Shown: positions 1 through 7,571 of the stretch, in pieces
How the letters are laid out: every line of letters begins with the position of its first letter
How positions within the stretch are numbered: position 1 is the first letter of the stretch
Assembly: GCA_937981515.1 (NCBI GenBank)
Contig: CALJNY010000281.1
Span: forward strand, 1-31,660
Direction: 5' to 3'
DNA: 31,660 nt
DNA from: an uncultured Collinsella sp.
GTDB lineage: Bacteria; Actinomycetota; Coriobacteriia; Coriobacteriales; Coriobacteriaceae
Notes under the pieces: model-generated
The model's database searches: none
Told to the model about the DNA's origin: nothing
The model's input: only the letters and a program-made list of their open reading frames with translations
Made by a program: the position numbers and the translations under genes

Positions 1-40
1 CCCCAACGACTAGTCATTCAAGAACGTCCCCAATGACTAC
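1..40. repeat. palindromic intergenic repeat at the window edge
   Basis: The octamer TAGTCATT at 11-18 is exactly reverse-complemented by AATGACTA at 32-39, so the stretch can fold as a hairpin. The 12-mer CCCCAATGACTA at 28-39 recurs with one change at 1-12 and exactly at 19704-19715, next to another palindromic element. This suggests a short dispersed intergenic repeat. The left side is cut by the window edge, so its full extent is unknown. Confidence 0.4.
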
Positions 41-92
41 CTGCAGAATGAGCGTGGCTGACAGCCGTGCGGCACCGGTCCGCGTGGCGGCG

Positions 93-98
93 TATAAT
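93..98 (+). promoter_or_regulatory. -10 box of the recQ promoter
   Basis: A perfect TATAAT lies about 30 bases upstream of the recQ ATG. No convincing -35 is seen at the usual spacing (around 70-75). No LexA-type box overlaps it. Confidence 0.5.
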
Positions 99-129
99 CG
101 GCGGCAGATGATTCTGACGTTAGGAAACC

Positions 130-2109
130 ATGACCGATAGCATGCAGCAGATGGCGCTCGACACGCTCGGCGCCTATTTTGGCTACACCTCGTTTCGCCC
201 GGGACAGGATCGCATGGTGGATGCGATCCTTGCCGGCCGCGATGCGCTCGGCGTTATGCCCACAGGCGCCGGCAAGTCCATTTGCTACCAGGTGCCCGCG
301 CTCATGCTGCCTGGTATCACCTTTGTGGTGAGTCCGTTGCTGTCGCTTATGGAGGACCAGACCCGCGCGCTGCTCGCGGCGGGTGCGCGCCCCAGTTATC
401 TCAACTCCAGCCTTACCCCGGCCCAGCAAAATACCGTGCTCAAGCGGGCGCGCGAGGGCCGCTATCAGCTTATGTACGTGGCACCCGAGCGTCTGCTCGA
501 GCCGCGCTTTTTAGCCTTTGCGCAGGAAGCCGCGGCGGACGGTGGCATTGGCGTGCCGCTCGTGGCCATTGACGAGGCCCACTGTGTGAGCCAGTGGGGC
601 CAGGATTTTCGTCCCGCTTACCTGCAGATTCGTGAGTTTATCGATTCGCTGCCGCGGCGCCCCATCGTGGCGGCGTTTACCGCCACGGCGACCGAGCGTG
701 TACGCGCCGATATCCAGCAAATGCTCGGCCTGCAAAACCCGGCGACCGTGGTGACGGGCTTCGATCGCAAGAACCTCTACTTTGGTTGCGAGGAGATGGG
801 CGACAAGGCCAAGACCGCCTGGGTGCGCGACTACGTGATCGCGCATTCGAGCGAGAGCGGCATCGTGTATTGCTCGACCCGCAAGACGGTCGACGCGCTG
901 GCCGCGGAGCTTGCCGAGGCACTGGGCCCCAGCGGCATTCGCGTGGGCCGCTACCATGCCGGAATGGGCAACGACGCCCGCCGCCAGAGTCAGCGTGCCT
1001 TTATCGACGACGACATTCAGGTGATGGTCGCCACCAACGCCTTTGGCATGGGTATCGATAAGCCCAACGTGCGCTACGTCATCCACAACAACGTGCCCGA
1101 GAGCATCGAGGCCTACTACCAGGAGGCGGGCCGCGCTGGCCGCGATGGCGATCCGGCCAGCTGTCACTTGCTGTGGAACGGCAACGATTTTCGCATGCGC
1201 CGCTTTTTGATCGACCGCGGTGATGCGGCCGACGAGGCGCTCGACGACGAGCAGCGCGCGTGGGCGCTCCAGAACCGTTATCGCCTGCTCAGCCAGATGG
1301 AGGGCTACTGCAATACCACCGGCTGCCTGCGCGAATACATGCTGCGCTACTTTGGCGACGAAGCCGCGGCCGAGCATGCGGTTGCGGCTGCTGCGGGCGG
1401 CACCGCAGACGATGCCGAGGGCTGCGGCAACTGCAGCAACTGCCTTACGCAGTTCGAGGTCGAGGACGTCACCGATATGGCCCGCGCCGCTGTGCGCTAT
1501 GTGGCCACGCGTCCCATGCGCTTTGGCAAGTCGCTGATCGCCGATGTGCTTCACGGCGGCAACACCGAGCGCATTCGCCAGATGCATCTGGACGAGGACC
1601 GCGGCTACGGTGAGCTGTCGAGCGAATCGGTCGGGTGCATCAAGGACATCATCGGCCAGCTGTGCGGCCGCGGCTATCTGGCCACCTCGCAGGGGCAGTA
1701 CCCGGTCGTGGGCCTGGGCCCGCGCGCCGGTGAAGTCGAGGACGAAGCGTTCGCCTTTACCGTTAAACGTCGCGCGTCCAAGCGCAAGGCCTCGGCCCGC
1801 GCCCGCCGTGCGGTTGATCTGCTGCGCGAGGAGGCCGAGCTGGATCAGCGCCCGCGCGTGGGTGACGATGCCGAGCTGTTCGAGCGCCTGCGTGCCCTGC
1901 GCAAGGAGATCTCGACCGAGTTGGAGATGGCGCCGTACATGGTCTTTTCCGACAAGGCCCTGCGCGGCCTGTGCCGCCTGCGCCCACAGACACGCGACGA
2001 GCTGATCCAGGTCAACGGCATTGGCGAGAAAAAGGCCGACGCCTTTGGCGAGCAGTTTATGGCGGCGATTGAAGAGTTTGAGTCCGAGCATGCGCGGGAT
2101 GGAGCGTAA
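130..2109 (+). CDS. recQ: ATP-dependent DNA helicase RecQ
   Basis: 3'-5' superfamily 2 DNA helicase of recombination and replication-fork repair, expected in the cytoplasm or nucleoid. The 659-residue protein has the full RecQ order. Motif 0 FRPGQ is at 22-26, Walker A PTGAGKS at 44-50 and the DEAH box at 148-151, followed by the RecQ aromatic-rich loop (HCVSQWGQDFRP). Motif VI QEAGRAGRDG is at 331-340. A zinc-binding Cys set includes C399, C432, C435 and C438. An RQC winged helix spans roughly 445-535 and a C-terminal HRDC domain roughly 585-655. The length suits a full RecQ rather than the short RecS type. ATG at 130 follows AGGAAA and a TATAAT box. The next gene starts 2 bases after the stop, so the two are probably cotranscribed. 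A long antisense reading frame across this gene is a GC-rich shadow. Confidence 0.96.
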   Translation: MTDSMQQMALDTLGAYFGYTSFRPGQDRMVDAILAGRDALGVMPTGAGKSICYQVPALMLPGITFVVSPLLSLMEDQTRALLAAGARPSYLNSSLTPAQQNTVLKRAREGRYQLMYVAPERLLEPRFLAFAQEAAADGGIGVPLVAIDEAHCVSQWGQDFRPAYLQIREFIDSLPRRPIVAAFTATATERVRADIQQMLGLQNPATVVTGFDRKNLYFGCEEMGDKAKTAWVRDYVIAHSSESGIVYCSTRKTVDALAAELAEALGPSGIRVGRYHAGMGNDARRQSQRAFIDDDIQVMVATNAFGMGIDKPNVRYVIHNNVPESIEAYYQEAGRAGRDGDPASCHLLWNGNDFRMRRFLIDRGDAADEALDDEQRAWALQNRYRLLSQMEGYCNTTGCLREYMLRYFGDEAAAEHAVAAAAGGTADDAEGCGNCSNCLTQFEVEDVTDMARAAVRYVATRPMRFGKSLIADVLHGGNTERIRQMHLDEDRGYGELSSESVGCIKDIIGQLCGRGYLATSQGQYPVVGLGPRAGEVEDEAFAFTVKRRASKRKASARARRAVDLLREEAELDQRPRVGDDAELFERLRALRKEISTELEMAPYMVFSDKALRGLCRLRPQTRDELIQVNGIGEKKADAFGEQFMAAIEEFESEHARDGA

Positions 2110-2111
2110 CG

Positions 2112-2867
2112 ATGGCATTCGACGATAAAACCGGCCGCGCTGACGTGTCCGCCGTGCCGCTGTACCAGCAGGTTATGGACGACCTAAAGGGCGAGATTGC
2201 GCGCGGCGTGTACGCTGCCGGCTCGCGCATCCCTGCCGAGATGGAGCTCGCGAAGTCCTACGGCGTGGGTCGCGTCACCGTGCGCCGCGCCATCGAGGAG
2301 CTGTCGCGTGCGGGGTATCTCAACCGCCAGCAGGGGAGGGGTACCTTTGTGTGCGCCCCCAAGCTCAAGCGCAAGATTCGCCAGAAGGGTGACGTCCAGA
2401 GCTTTACTGAGGGTTGTGCTGCCAACGACATGGTGGCCGGAGCACGCTTGGTGTCGCGCACGGTGGTCGCGGCGACGCACGAGGATGCGGCGTTCTTTGG
2501 CGTGGAGCCCGGCTGCGAGCTTATCGTGGTCGAGCGCGTGCGCACGGCCGACGGCATCCCTGTCATGCTTGAGAACAACGCCTTTGTGCTCGCCGACCAT
2601 CCCTACCTGCAGACGCTGGCCGATGAGGACCTCACCGATAACTCAATCTTTGCGCTCGTTGCCGAGCATTCGGGTCGCGCGCCGCTCAAGTCCGACCCCT
2701 GCACCGTGGAGATTGCGCTTGCCGATGCTCAGGCGGCCCCGCTGCTGGAGGTGCCGGTCGGCGAGCCACTCTTCTATATGGAGGCGTACTTTACCGATGA
2801 GGACGAGCGCCCCTTGCTGCTCGGCCGCCAAAAGATCGTGGGCTCGCGTTACGTGTTTGACATCTAA
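2112..2867 (+). CDS. GntR/HutC-family transcriptional regulator (UTRA domain)
   Basis: DNA-binding repressor with an effector-sensing domain, 251 residues. Residues about 15-80 form the GntR winged helix: PLYQQVMDDLKGEIARG, then a helix-turn-helix ending VTVRRAIEELSRAGYL and the wing QGRGTFV. Residues about 92-245 form a UTRA ligand-binding domain typical of HutC/FrlR-type regulators, which usually sense sugar phosphates or related metabolites. The start overlaps the recQ tail context, with GGAG inside the recQ end as ribosome site. The gene precedes a fructosamine-6-phosphate deglycase-like gene, so by analogy with FrlR it may sense an Amadori-sugar phosphate. That ligand is inference. The two ATAGAAC-rich direct repeats just downstream are its most likely operators. 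Confidence 0.9.
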   Translation: MAFDDKTGRADVSAVPLYQQVMDDLKGEIARGVYAAGSRIPAEMELAKSYGVGRVTVRRAIEELSRAGYLNRQQGRGTFVCAPKLKRKIRQKGDVQSFTEGCAANDMVAGARLVSRTVVAATHEDAAFFGVEPGCELIVVERVRTADGIPVMLENNAFVLADHPYLQTLADEDLTDNSIFALVAEHSGRAPLKSDPCTVEIALADAQAAPLLEVPVGEPLFYMEAYFTDEDERPLLLGRQKIVGSRYVFDI

Positions 2868-2876
2868 CGTCCACAG

Positions 2877-2955
2877 ATAGAACAACATAGAACAAATTTG
2901 CCGAGATGACTTCACGGGCGTTGTTACACGTGTTATAAATAGGACAACATAGAAC
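2877..2955 (+). promoter_or_regulatory. paired direct-repeat operator, probable GntR binding sites
   Basis: Two copies of a 17-mer, at 2877-2893 and 2939-2955, differ at one base. Each is itself two ATAGAAC-like units 10 bases apart, one helical turn. The second copy starts within the predicted -10 and covers the likely transcription start of the deglycase gene; the first lies upstream. This geometry suits repression by the adjacent GntR-type protein. Binding is inferred from position only. Confidence 0.55.
2911..2939 (+). promoter_or_regulatory. probable promoter of the deglycase gene
   Basis: TTCACG at 2911-2916 and TATAAA at 2934-2939 are separated by 17 bases, upstream of the gene starting at 3012. 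The -35 is a poor match, as expected for a regulated promoter. An ACACGTGT palindrome lies between the boxes. Confidence 0.4.
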
Positions 2956-3011
2956 GACAGCAGGTACGAGCTGCCGTCGCTCAAAGCCGCCCCACAAGGA
3001 GGAACATCAGG

Positions 3012-3980
3012 ATGAACGCACATGATCTGGTTCAGGAAATCATCGAGCGCAAGGGCAAGATCGAGAACGTCTTTTGGATCGCTTGTGGCGGTTCGATGAT
3101 CGACCTGATGCCGGCCAACGAGCTGCTCAAGCGCGAGGCCACCACGTTTTCCTCGACGGTCTACACGGCACGCGAGTTTTGCCTGATGGCCCCCAAGAGC
3201 CTTGGCGAGAAGTCTCTCGTTATTGCATGCAGCCACAGCGGCAACACGCAGGAGGTCGTCGACGGCTGCGAGATGGCGTTGGCTGCCGGCGCCGAGGTCG
3301 TCGCCATGACCGACTGCGAGGGCTCCAAGATCGACAACGGCAAGTGGGCCACCTGGGTCTATCCGTGGGGCGAAGGCGTGCCGCAGGCCGAGGTGCCTCA
3401 GGGTATCGGCGCTCTGATCGCCGCCGAGCTGCTCGACCAGCAGGAAGGCTACGAGGCACTCGCCGACATGTACGCCGGCCTTAAACAGATGGATGCGCTG
3501 CTGCCCGCCGCTCGCGAGAAGGTCAACGCCGAGCTGGGCGCCCGCTTTGCCGAGCTTTGCCAGCAGCACAAGTTCTTCTATATCCTGGGCTCCGGCCCCA
3601 ACTTTAGCCAGACCTACGCCATGGCCATCTGCTCGCTCATGGAGATGCAGTGGCAGCACTGCTGCTATATCCACTCCGGCGAGTATTTCCACGGCCCCTT
3701 CGAGGCCACCGAGCCCGGCGTGTTCTACTTTGTGCAGCTTGGCGCGGGCGAGTGCCGCCCCATGGAGGAGCGCGCCCTTGCGTTCCTCAACACGCACACC
3801 GATACGATTATGGTGCTCGACGCGCTTGAGTACGGCGTGGGCGACGTGCCCGCCAGCGTGCGTTCGTACCTAGAGCCGATCTTCTTCTACAACATGAGCT
3901 GCGAGCTGCGCGCCGCCCGCGGCAAGGTCTTCGACCACAGCCCCGAGGTTCGTCGCTACATGGGCATCGAGCAGTACTAA
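3012..3980 (+). CDS. SIS-domain fructosamine-6-phosphate deglycase (FrlB/FraB-like)
   Basis: Predicted cytoplasmic deglycase that splits a 6-phosphorylated Amadori compound (fructoselysine-6-P or similar) into glucose-6-phosphate and an amine. The 322-residue protein has two SIS folds. The first carries ACGGS (24-28) and the phosphosugar loop SHSGNT (74-79). The second carries LGSGP (192-196). Glu211 and His227 (in SGEYFHGP) have the spacing of the catalytic Glu/His pair known in FraB. The C-terminus HSPEVRRYMGIEQY resembles the E. coli FrlB end. ATG at 3012 follows AAGGAGG. The neighbour upstream is a GntR/UTRA regulator; no kinase, permease or PTS lies nearby, so substrate uptake must be encoded elsewhere. 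The exact amine is unknown. An alternative is another isomerizing or deglycating SIS enzyme such as a glucoselysine deglycase. Confidence 0.82.
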   Translation: MNAHDLVQEIIERKGKIENVFWIACGGSMIDLMPANELLKREATTFSSTVYTAREFCLMAPKSLGEKSLVIACSHSGNTQEVVDGCEMALAAGAEVVAMTDCEGSKIDNGKWATWVYPWGEGVPQAEVPQGIGALIAAELLDQQEGYEALADMYAGLKQMDALLPAAREKVNAELGARFAELCQQHKFFYILGSGPNFSQTYAMAICSLMEMQWQHCCYIHSGEYFHGPFEATEPGVFYFVQLGAGECRPMEERALAFLNTHTDTIMVLDALEYGVGDVPASVRSYLEPIFFYNMSCELRAARGKVFDHSPEVRRYMGIEQY

Positions 3981-4003
3981 TATACCGGGAATAACCTCTC
4001 ACG

Positions 4004-4036
4004 ACGGGGTCTGCGCTGTGCGCGGGCCCCGTTTTG
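4004..4036 (+). terminator. rho-independent terminator after the deglycase gene
   Basis: ACGGGG at 4004-4009 pairs with CCCCGT at 4026-4031 and is followed by TTTTG, 24 bases after the stop codon. Confidence 0.6.
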
Positions 4037-4070
4037 CGTTGTGGCGGCCGGATTCGTGTCTGCGCGAAAA

Positions 4071-4252
4071 CGAAGGTGAATACTTTTCCGCGAAGTGAAC
4101 GACCTATTTTGGACCCCCGAAGCATCCACACTTTTTGACGCCAAAACTGCAGGGAAAACTCGACGAAACCGCAGGAAACGGCGTCCGAAAAGTGTCGATG
4201 CTTCGGGGGCTCGTTTTTACTCGTTCACTTCGCGGAAAAGTATTCACCTTCG
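4071..4252. repeat. long inverted-repeat element (arms about 72 bp)
   Basis: The arm 4071-4142 is nearly the reverse complement of 4180-4252. The outer 32 bases match perfectly and the inner part again around CCCCCGAAGCATC, with about 10 diverged bases between. The loop is about 37 bases and contains the direct repeat GCAGGGAAAAC / GCAGGAAAC. The element fills the convergent gap between the deglycase and dehydrogenase genes. No transposase is present. It could be a MITE-like element or a structured RNA. Short reading frames on both strands here only reflect the palindrome. Confidence 0.75.
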
Positions 4253-4280
4253 ATTCGCAAGGGCACTGCGTGAGTCAAAA

Positions 4281-4318
4281 AAGCGGGCCGCGCCGGGGAT
4301 TTCCGGCGCGGCCCGCTT
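4281..4318 (-). terminator. terminator of the dehydrogenase gene
   Basis: A perfect 16-bp stem, AAGCGGGCCGCGCCGG with its complement at 4303-4318, has a 6-base loop. On the minus strand it is followed by TTTTTT. It lies about 40 bases past the minus-strand stop at 4360. The sequence TTCGATTCGCAAG occurs on both sides of it, near 4249 and 4329. Confidence 0.85.
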
Positions 4319-4359
4319 AGTATCGTGCTTCGATTCGCAAGGTTGCGGCAGCCAGCGGC

Positions 4360-5337
4360 CTACTTTGCGTCGTAGGCCTCGGCGTCCCACCAGTCGAGCT
4401 GGGCGATGTTGTCACGGATGTGCTGGCAGCTCTTGTGGAAGCCCTCGAGCTCGTACTCGGACAGGTCGAGCGTGTAGACCTCCTCGACGCCCCCGGCGCC
4501 GATCACGCACGGCAGGGATGTGAAGATGCCCTCCTCGCCATACTGGCCGGTCATGAGCGTGGAGGCGGAAAGCACGGCGTGCTCGTTGTGCAGAACGGCG
4601 GCGCAGACGCGTGCGGCGGAGTTGGCGACGGCATACTCGGTGCACTGCTTGCCCTGGTAGGTCACATAGCCGCCCTTGCGCGCGAGCTCCTCGACCTCCA
4701 TGTGGTCAAAGGCGTACTTGTCGGGGTTCTCGGCCTGAAGCTCGTTGAGGCTCTTGCCGGCGATGGTCGCGGCCTTAAAGGCAGCCAGCTGGCTAAAGCC
4801 GTGCTCGCCGATCATGTAGGCGTCGATGGACTTGGGGCTCACGCCGACCTTCTTGGAGATTTCGGTGCGCAGGCGGGCGGAGTCCAGACCGCAGCCCGAG
4901 CCGATGATCTTCTTGGGATCGTAGCCGGTCAGGTGCCACAGCTCGGTGCACACGACGTCGCAGGGGTTGGAGATGCTCACGAAGATGCCGTCGAAGCCGG
5001 CGTCGACGATGCGCTTGGCAAAGGAGCGGGCGGCGTCGGTGGTAAAGAACAGCTCGCCGTCGCGGTTGCCAGCGGCCAGCGCGACCTTACCGGCGGCGTT
5101 GACGATGACGTCGCAGCAGGCCAGCTCCTCGTAGTGGTCGTAGCAGTTGACGATCTTGGTGTTGTACGGGACAAACGAAAGGGAGTCGCGCAGGTCCTGG
5201 ACCTCGGACGTCACCTTGGCCTCGTTGATATCGCACAGGTACAGCTCGTCGGCAATGCCCTGCATGAGCAGGCTGTTGGCGACATGTGCTCCTACGTGGC
5301 CCTGGCCGACCACACCGATCTTACGCGTCTGGTACAT
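4360..5337 (-). CDS. L-lactate / L-2-hydroxyisocaproate-type dehydrogenase
   Basis: NAD-dependent 2-hydroxyacid dehydrogenase of the LDH/MDH superfamily, reducing a 2-oxoacid to regenerate NAD in fermentation. The 325-residue protein starts KIGVVGQGHVGAHVA (dinucleotide fold). It carries SNPCDV, the substrate-binding Arg context GLDSARLRTEI and the catalytic His in IGEHG. The mobile loop reads AAGNRDGELFFTTD. It lines up better with Lactobacillus L-hydroxyisocaproate dehydrogenase (DRFAELKFTS) than with the classical LDH loop, with Arg of NRDGEL as the likely catalytic Arg. The substrate may therefore be a branched or larger 2-oxoacid rather than pyruvate. ATG at 5337 follows AAAGGAT; an upstream in-frame start adds 13 residues without a better ribosome site. 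The gene is monocistronic, with its own promoter and strong terminator. Confidence 0.87.
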   Translation of the reverse strand: MYQTRKIGVVGQGHVGAHVANSLLMQGIADELYLCDINEAKVTSEVQDLRDSLSFVPYNTKIVNCYDHYEELACCDVIVNAAGKVALAAGNRDGELFFTTDAARSFAKRIVDAGFDGIFVSISNPCDVVCTELWHLTGYDPKKIIGSGCGLDSARLRTEISKKVGVSPKSIDAYMIGEHGFSQLAAFKAATIAGKSLNELQAENPDKYAFDHMEVEELARKGGYVTYQGKQCTEYAVANSAARVCAAVLHNEHAVLSASTLMTGQYGEEGIFTSLPCVIGAGGVEEVYTLDLSEYELEGFHKSCQHIRDNIAQLDWWDAEAYDAK

Positions 5338-5374
5338 ATATGTATCCTTTCGGCCGAGTTTTTCGCGTCGAACC

Positions 5375-5380
5375 ATTGTA
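5375..5380 (-). promoter_or_regulatory. -10 box of the dehydrogenase promoter
   Basis: On the minus strand this reads TACAAT, about 38 bases upstream of the chosen ATG. The -35 is not clear. Confidence 0.4.
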
Positions 5381-5416
5381 GCGTCCTGCTACCACTTTGC
5401 TAGGATAAAGCGCAGC

Positions 5417-5447
5417 AGATTTTTGGGACATGCCTTAATCTCTACTT
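5417..5447. repeat. degenerate copy of a dispersed hairpin repeat
   Basis: The 19-mer at 5417-5435 (AGATTTTTGGGACATGCCT) is found again, reverse-complemented, at 8111-8129, where it forms a perfect-looking terminator hairpin. Here the 3' arm is degenerate (TAATCTCTAC). It lies in the divergent gap between the dehydrogenase and metA. No riboswitch-like structure was recognised in that gap. Confidence 0.5.
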
Positions 5448-5548
5448 TTGGGGTGATTTGGGCCGCTGACGGCATCGCTGGGCGATGTGCTCGCGCGGAT
5501 GGGGCCGCTCGTTGTACCATAGCTGCAACTGACTCGTAAGGAGCATCC

Positions 5549-6475
5549 ATGCCCATTCGCATCCCCGACGCCCTCCCTGCCGCCGCGCAGCTCGAGAGCG
5601 AGAACATCTTTGTCATGACCGAGTACCGCGCGTTGCACCAGGACATCCGTCCGCTGCGCGTGCTCATCCTCAACCTCATGCCCACCAAGATCGCCACCGA
5701 GACGCAAATCATGCGCAAGCTCTCCAATACGCCGCTGCAGGTGGAGGTGGACCTGCTGCGCACCAAGACGCACGAGGCCACGCACGTAAGCGCCGGCCAC
5801 CTGGAGACGTTCTACCGCACGTTCGACGACATCCGCGACATCCACTACGACGGCCTGATCATCACGGGCGCGCCGGTGGAGCAGATGCCGTTCGAAGAGG
5901 TCGACTACTGGCCCGAACTCTGCCAGATCATGGATTGGTCCACCACGCACGTGCACTCTACGCTGCACATTTGTTGGGGCGCACAGGCCGGCCTGTACCA
6001 TCATTACGGTATCCAGAAGTACGATCTACCGGCAAAGGCGAGTGGCGTGTTCGAGCATTATCTGGTGAAGCCGCAAAGCCCGCTGGTCCGCGGCTTCGAC
6101 GACCGCTTCTATGCCGTGCATTCGCGCAACACCGATGTGCGCCGCGAGGACGTGGAGGCCGAGCCGCAGCTTGAGGTCGTGGCTGTGTCCGACGAGGTGG
6201 GCCTGTACATCGTCAAGTCGACCGACAGCCGCCGCTTCTTTGTCTTTGGCCATCCCGAGTACGATACCGATACGCTGCGTCTGGAGTACGAGCGCGACGT
6301 GAAGCGCGGGCTCAACCCCCAGGTGCCGGCGCATTACTTCCCAGGTGACGACCCCACCGCCGAGCCGCGCAACGTCTGGCGCAGCCAGGCTCAGCTGCTC
6401 TACACCAACTGGCTCAACTACTACGTCTCCCATACCACACCCTACGACCTGGCCCGCGCCGGCGAGGAGCACTAG
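5549..6475 (+). CDS. metA: homoserine O-acetyltransferase (MetA family)
   Basis: Acylates homoserine in the first committed step of methionine synthesis, in the cytoplasm. The 308-residue protein is full length and opens [11 protein letters not shown]. The catalytic Cys142 sits in HICWGAQAG, with His235 and Glu237 in FGHPEYD completing the active site. Residue 111 is Glu ([12 protein letters not shown]). In the MetA family Glu here goes with acetyl-CoA and Gly with succinyl-CoA, so the donor is predicted to be acetyl-CoA despite the common name homoserine succinyltransferase. ATG at 5549 follows TAAGGAG. The gene is divergent from the dehydrogenase and convergent with the cyclo-ligase, with only 23 bases between stops. 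No SAM riboswitch or S-box motif is visible upstream. Confidence 0.95.
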   Translation: MPIRIPDALPAAAQLESENIFVMTEYRALHQDIRPLRVLILNLMPTKIATETQIMRKLSNTPLQVEVDLLRTKTHEATHVSAGHLETFYRTFDDIRDIHYDGLIITGAPVEQMPFEEVDYWPELCQIMDWSTTHVHSTLHICWGAQAGLYHHYGIQKYDLPAKASGVFEHYLVKPQSPLVRGFDDRFYAVHSRNTDVRREDVEAEPQLEVVAVSDEVGLYIVKSTDSRRFFVFGHPEYDTDTLRLEYERDVKRGLNPQVPAHYFPGDDPTAEPRNVWRSQAQLLYTNWLNYYVSHTTPYDLARAGEEH

Positions 6476-6498
6476 GCTGCCGGGAGGTACGCTGGCAT

Positions 6499-7095
6499 TT
6501 AGGCGCTGACGATGTTGGGCAGTGGCAGATCGTGGGCGTCGGTGGGAACGTGGTCGACACGCTGTTCGTCAAAGGCGATGCCGACGATTTGGCATTCAGG
6601 TGCAACTGTGGGCAGGTAGCGGTCGTAGCAGCCTCCGCCGTAGCCCAGGCGCGCGTCGGTGCGGTCGAAAGCCACGAGTGGCACGACAACCATGTCGAGC
6701 TCGGCGGCGGGCACGATGGGGAAGTGGTCGCTGTCGACGTCCGTGGCTGCGAAGGCCCGCGTAGGGTGGGCGATAAACGGGGCCTCGGACGCATTGCAAG
6801 CAGAGACTGCCCGCATGCACATGCGCTGGCCATAAGCCATGGCGTCTGTTGCCGAGAGCATGCACGGATAGGCCACGCGCCAGCCGCATTTGGCGGCCGC
6901 GGCGGCAAACGCGGCGGGGTCGACTTCGGAACCCATGGCGGCATAGACGGCAACGGTGCGTTGGCCCGCAGTGCCGTTGGACTCCATCAGCTCAACAAGC
7001 CGCGCGCATACAACAGCAGACTTCGCCGTCCGAACATCCAAATCAAGAGCATCGCGCCGAGCAATCACCGCCCGCCGCAACTCAGCCTTATCCAT
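6499..7095 (-). CDS. 5-formyltetrahydrofolate cyclo-ligase
   Basis: Converts 5-formyl-THF to 5,10-methenyl-THF using ATP, returning stored folate to one-carbon metabolism. The 198-residue protein has the N-terminal KAELRRAVIARRDAL helix. The family signature GYGGGCYDRYL is at 151-161, a variant of GxGGGYYDRxL. The FDEQ segment and the C-terminal VPTDAHDLPLPNIV are typical. ATG at 7095 follows GAGG by 5 bases and gives the expected MDKAELRR start. A longer frame begins at a TTG inside a REP-like repeat at 7122 and is rejected as the start. The gene stands alone on its strand and converges with metA. Confidence 0.93.
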   Translation of the reverse strand: MDKAELRRAVIARRDALDLDVRTAKSAVVCARLVELMESNGTAGQRTVAVYAAMGSEVDPAAFAAAAAKCGWRVAYPCMLSATDAMAYGQRMCMRAVSACNASEAPFIAHPTRAFAATDVDSDHFPIVPAAELDMVVVPLVAFDRTDARLGYGGGCYDRYLPTVAPECQIVGIAFDEQRVDHVPTDAHDLPLPNIVSA

Positions 7096-7117
7096 TCCAG
7101 CCTCATCTCCCAAACCT

Positions 7118-7144
7118 ACCAAAAAGGGACAGGTTTATTTTGGC
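7118..7144 (+). repeat. REP-like sequence, left copy flanking hicAB
   Basis: Contains AAAGGGACAGGTTTATTTTG. A related sequence lies in opposite orientation at 7930-7956, so the pair brackets the hicAB unit. The pattern resembles short dispersed GGGACAGGT repeats of the REP type; that assignment comes from memory and is not verified. The rest of the gap to hicB (7145-7241) shows no clear feature. Confidence 0.4.
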
Positions 7145-7241
7145 AGCTTTTATCTGGGCAAACGCGATATGGGCAGTAAAGCCACCGCAAATATGCCTGT
7201 GAACTGCGCCCTTTGTGGTTGTTTGGGCTTATGCGTTAATG

Positions 7242-7571
7242 CTATAACGCCGCAGCGATTGCTTCAGTCACAAACTTATTGAGTGACTCACCCTTCTTTG
7301 CTGCTGCCAGCGCCGCTTGCTTGTGGAGCTCGGAGCCCGTTCTTACGTTGAACGAGCCCTTAAAAGCCCGCTCGGGTTCCTTGCCCTTCTCGGCGCAAAA
7401 CTCAAGGTAATCGTCGACGGCGTCGTGGAAGCATTGCTCCACTTCTTCAGCCGTGGAGCCTTCAAATACGATTGCGTCCCTAATGCCGGTGACCATACCT
7501 GTTAGCACATGCTGCTCGGCATCGAACTCGACGGGGGCGAAATAGCCCTTGTATGCCAAAACGTTACTCAT
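7242..7571 (-). CDS. hicB: HicB-type antitoxin
   Basis: Antitoxin that neutralises HicA and usually represses its own operon. The 109-residue protein starts MSNVLAYKGYFAPVEFD and has the HicB partial RNase H-like fold: VTGIRDAIVFEGSTAEEVEQ, then the helix FHDAVDDYLEFCAEKGK. Its C-terminal VRTGSELHKQAALAAAKKG onward looks like a ribbon-helix-helix DNA-binding domain. The start at 7571 has GGAGGT 5 bases upstream. It overlaps the hicA stop by 8 bases, a sign of translational coupling. An upstream in-frame ATG at 7586 lacks a comparable site. Order is toxin first, as in most hicAB loci. Confidence 0.88.
   Translation of the reverse strand: MSNVLAYKGYFAPVEFDAEQHVLTGMVTGIRDAIVFEGSTAEEVEQCFHDAVDDYLEFCAEKGKEPERAFKGSFNVRTGSELHKQAALAAAKKGESLNKFVTEAIAAAL

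Noticed and set aside
511..2118. 535-codon open frame antisense to recQ
   Set aside because: Same cause; recQ covers the region with full motifs.
4071..4252. small proteins encoded on both strands of the palindrome
   Set aside because: The similar short frames on opposite strands arise from the inverted repeat itself and lack ribosome sites.
5381..5548. SAM riboswitch before metA
   Set aside because: No S-box core or terminator pair was found in the 170-base gap.
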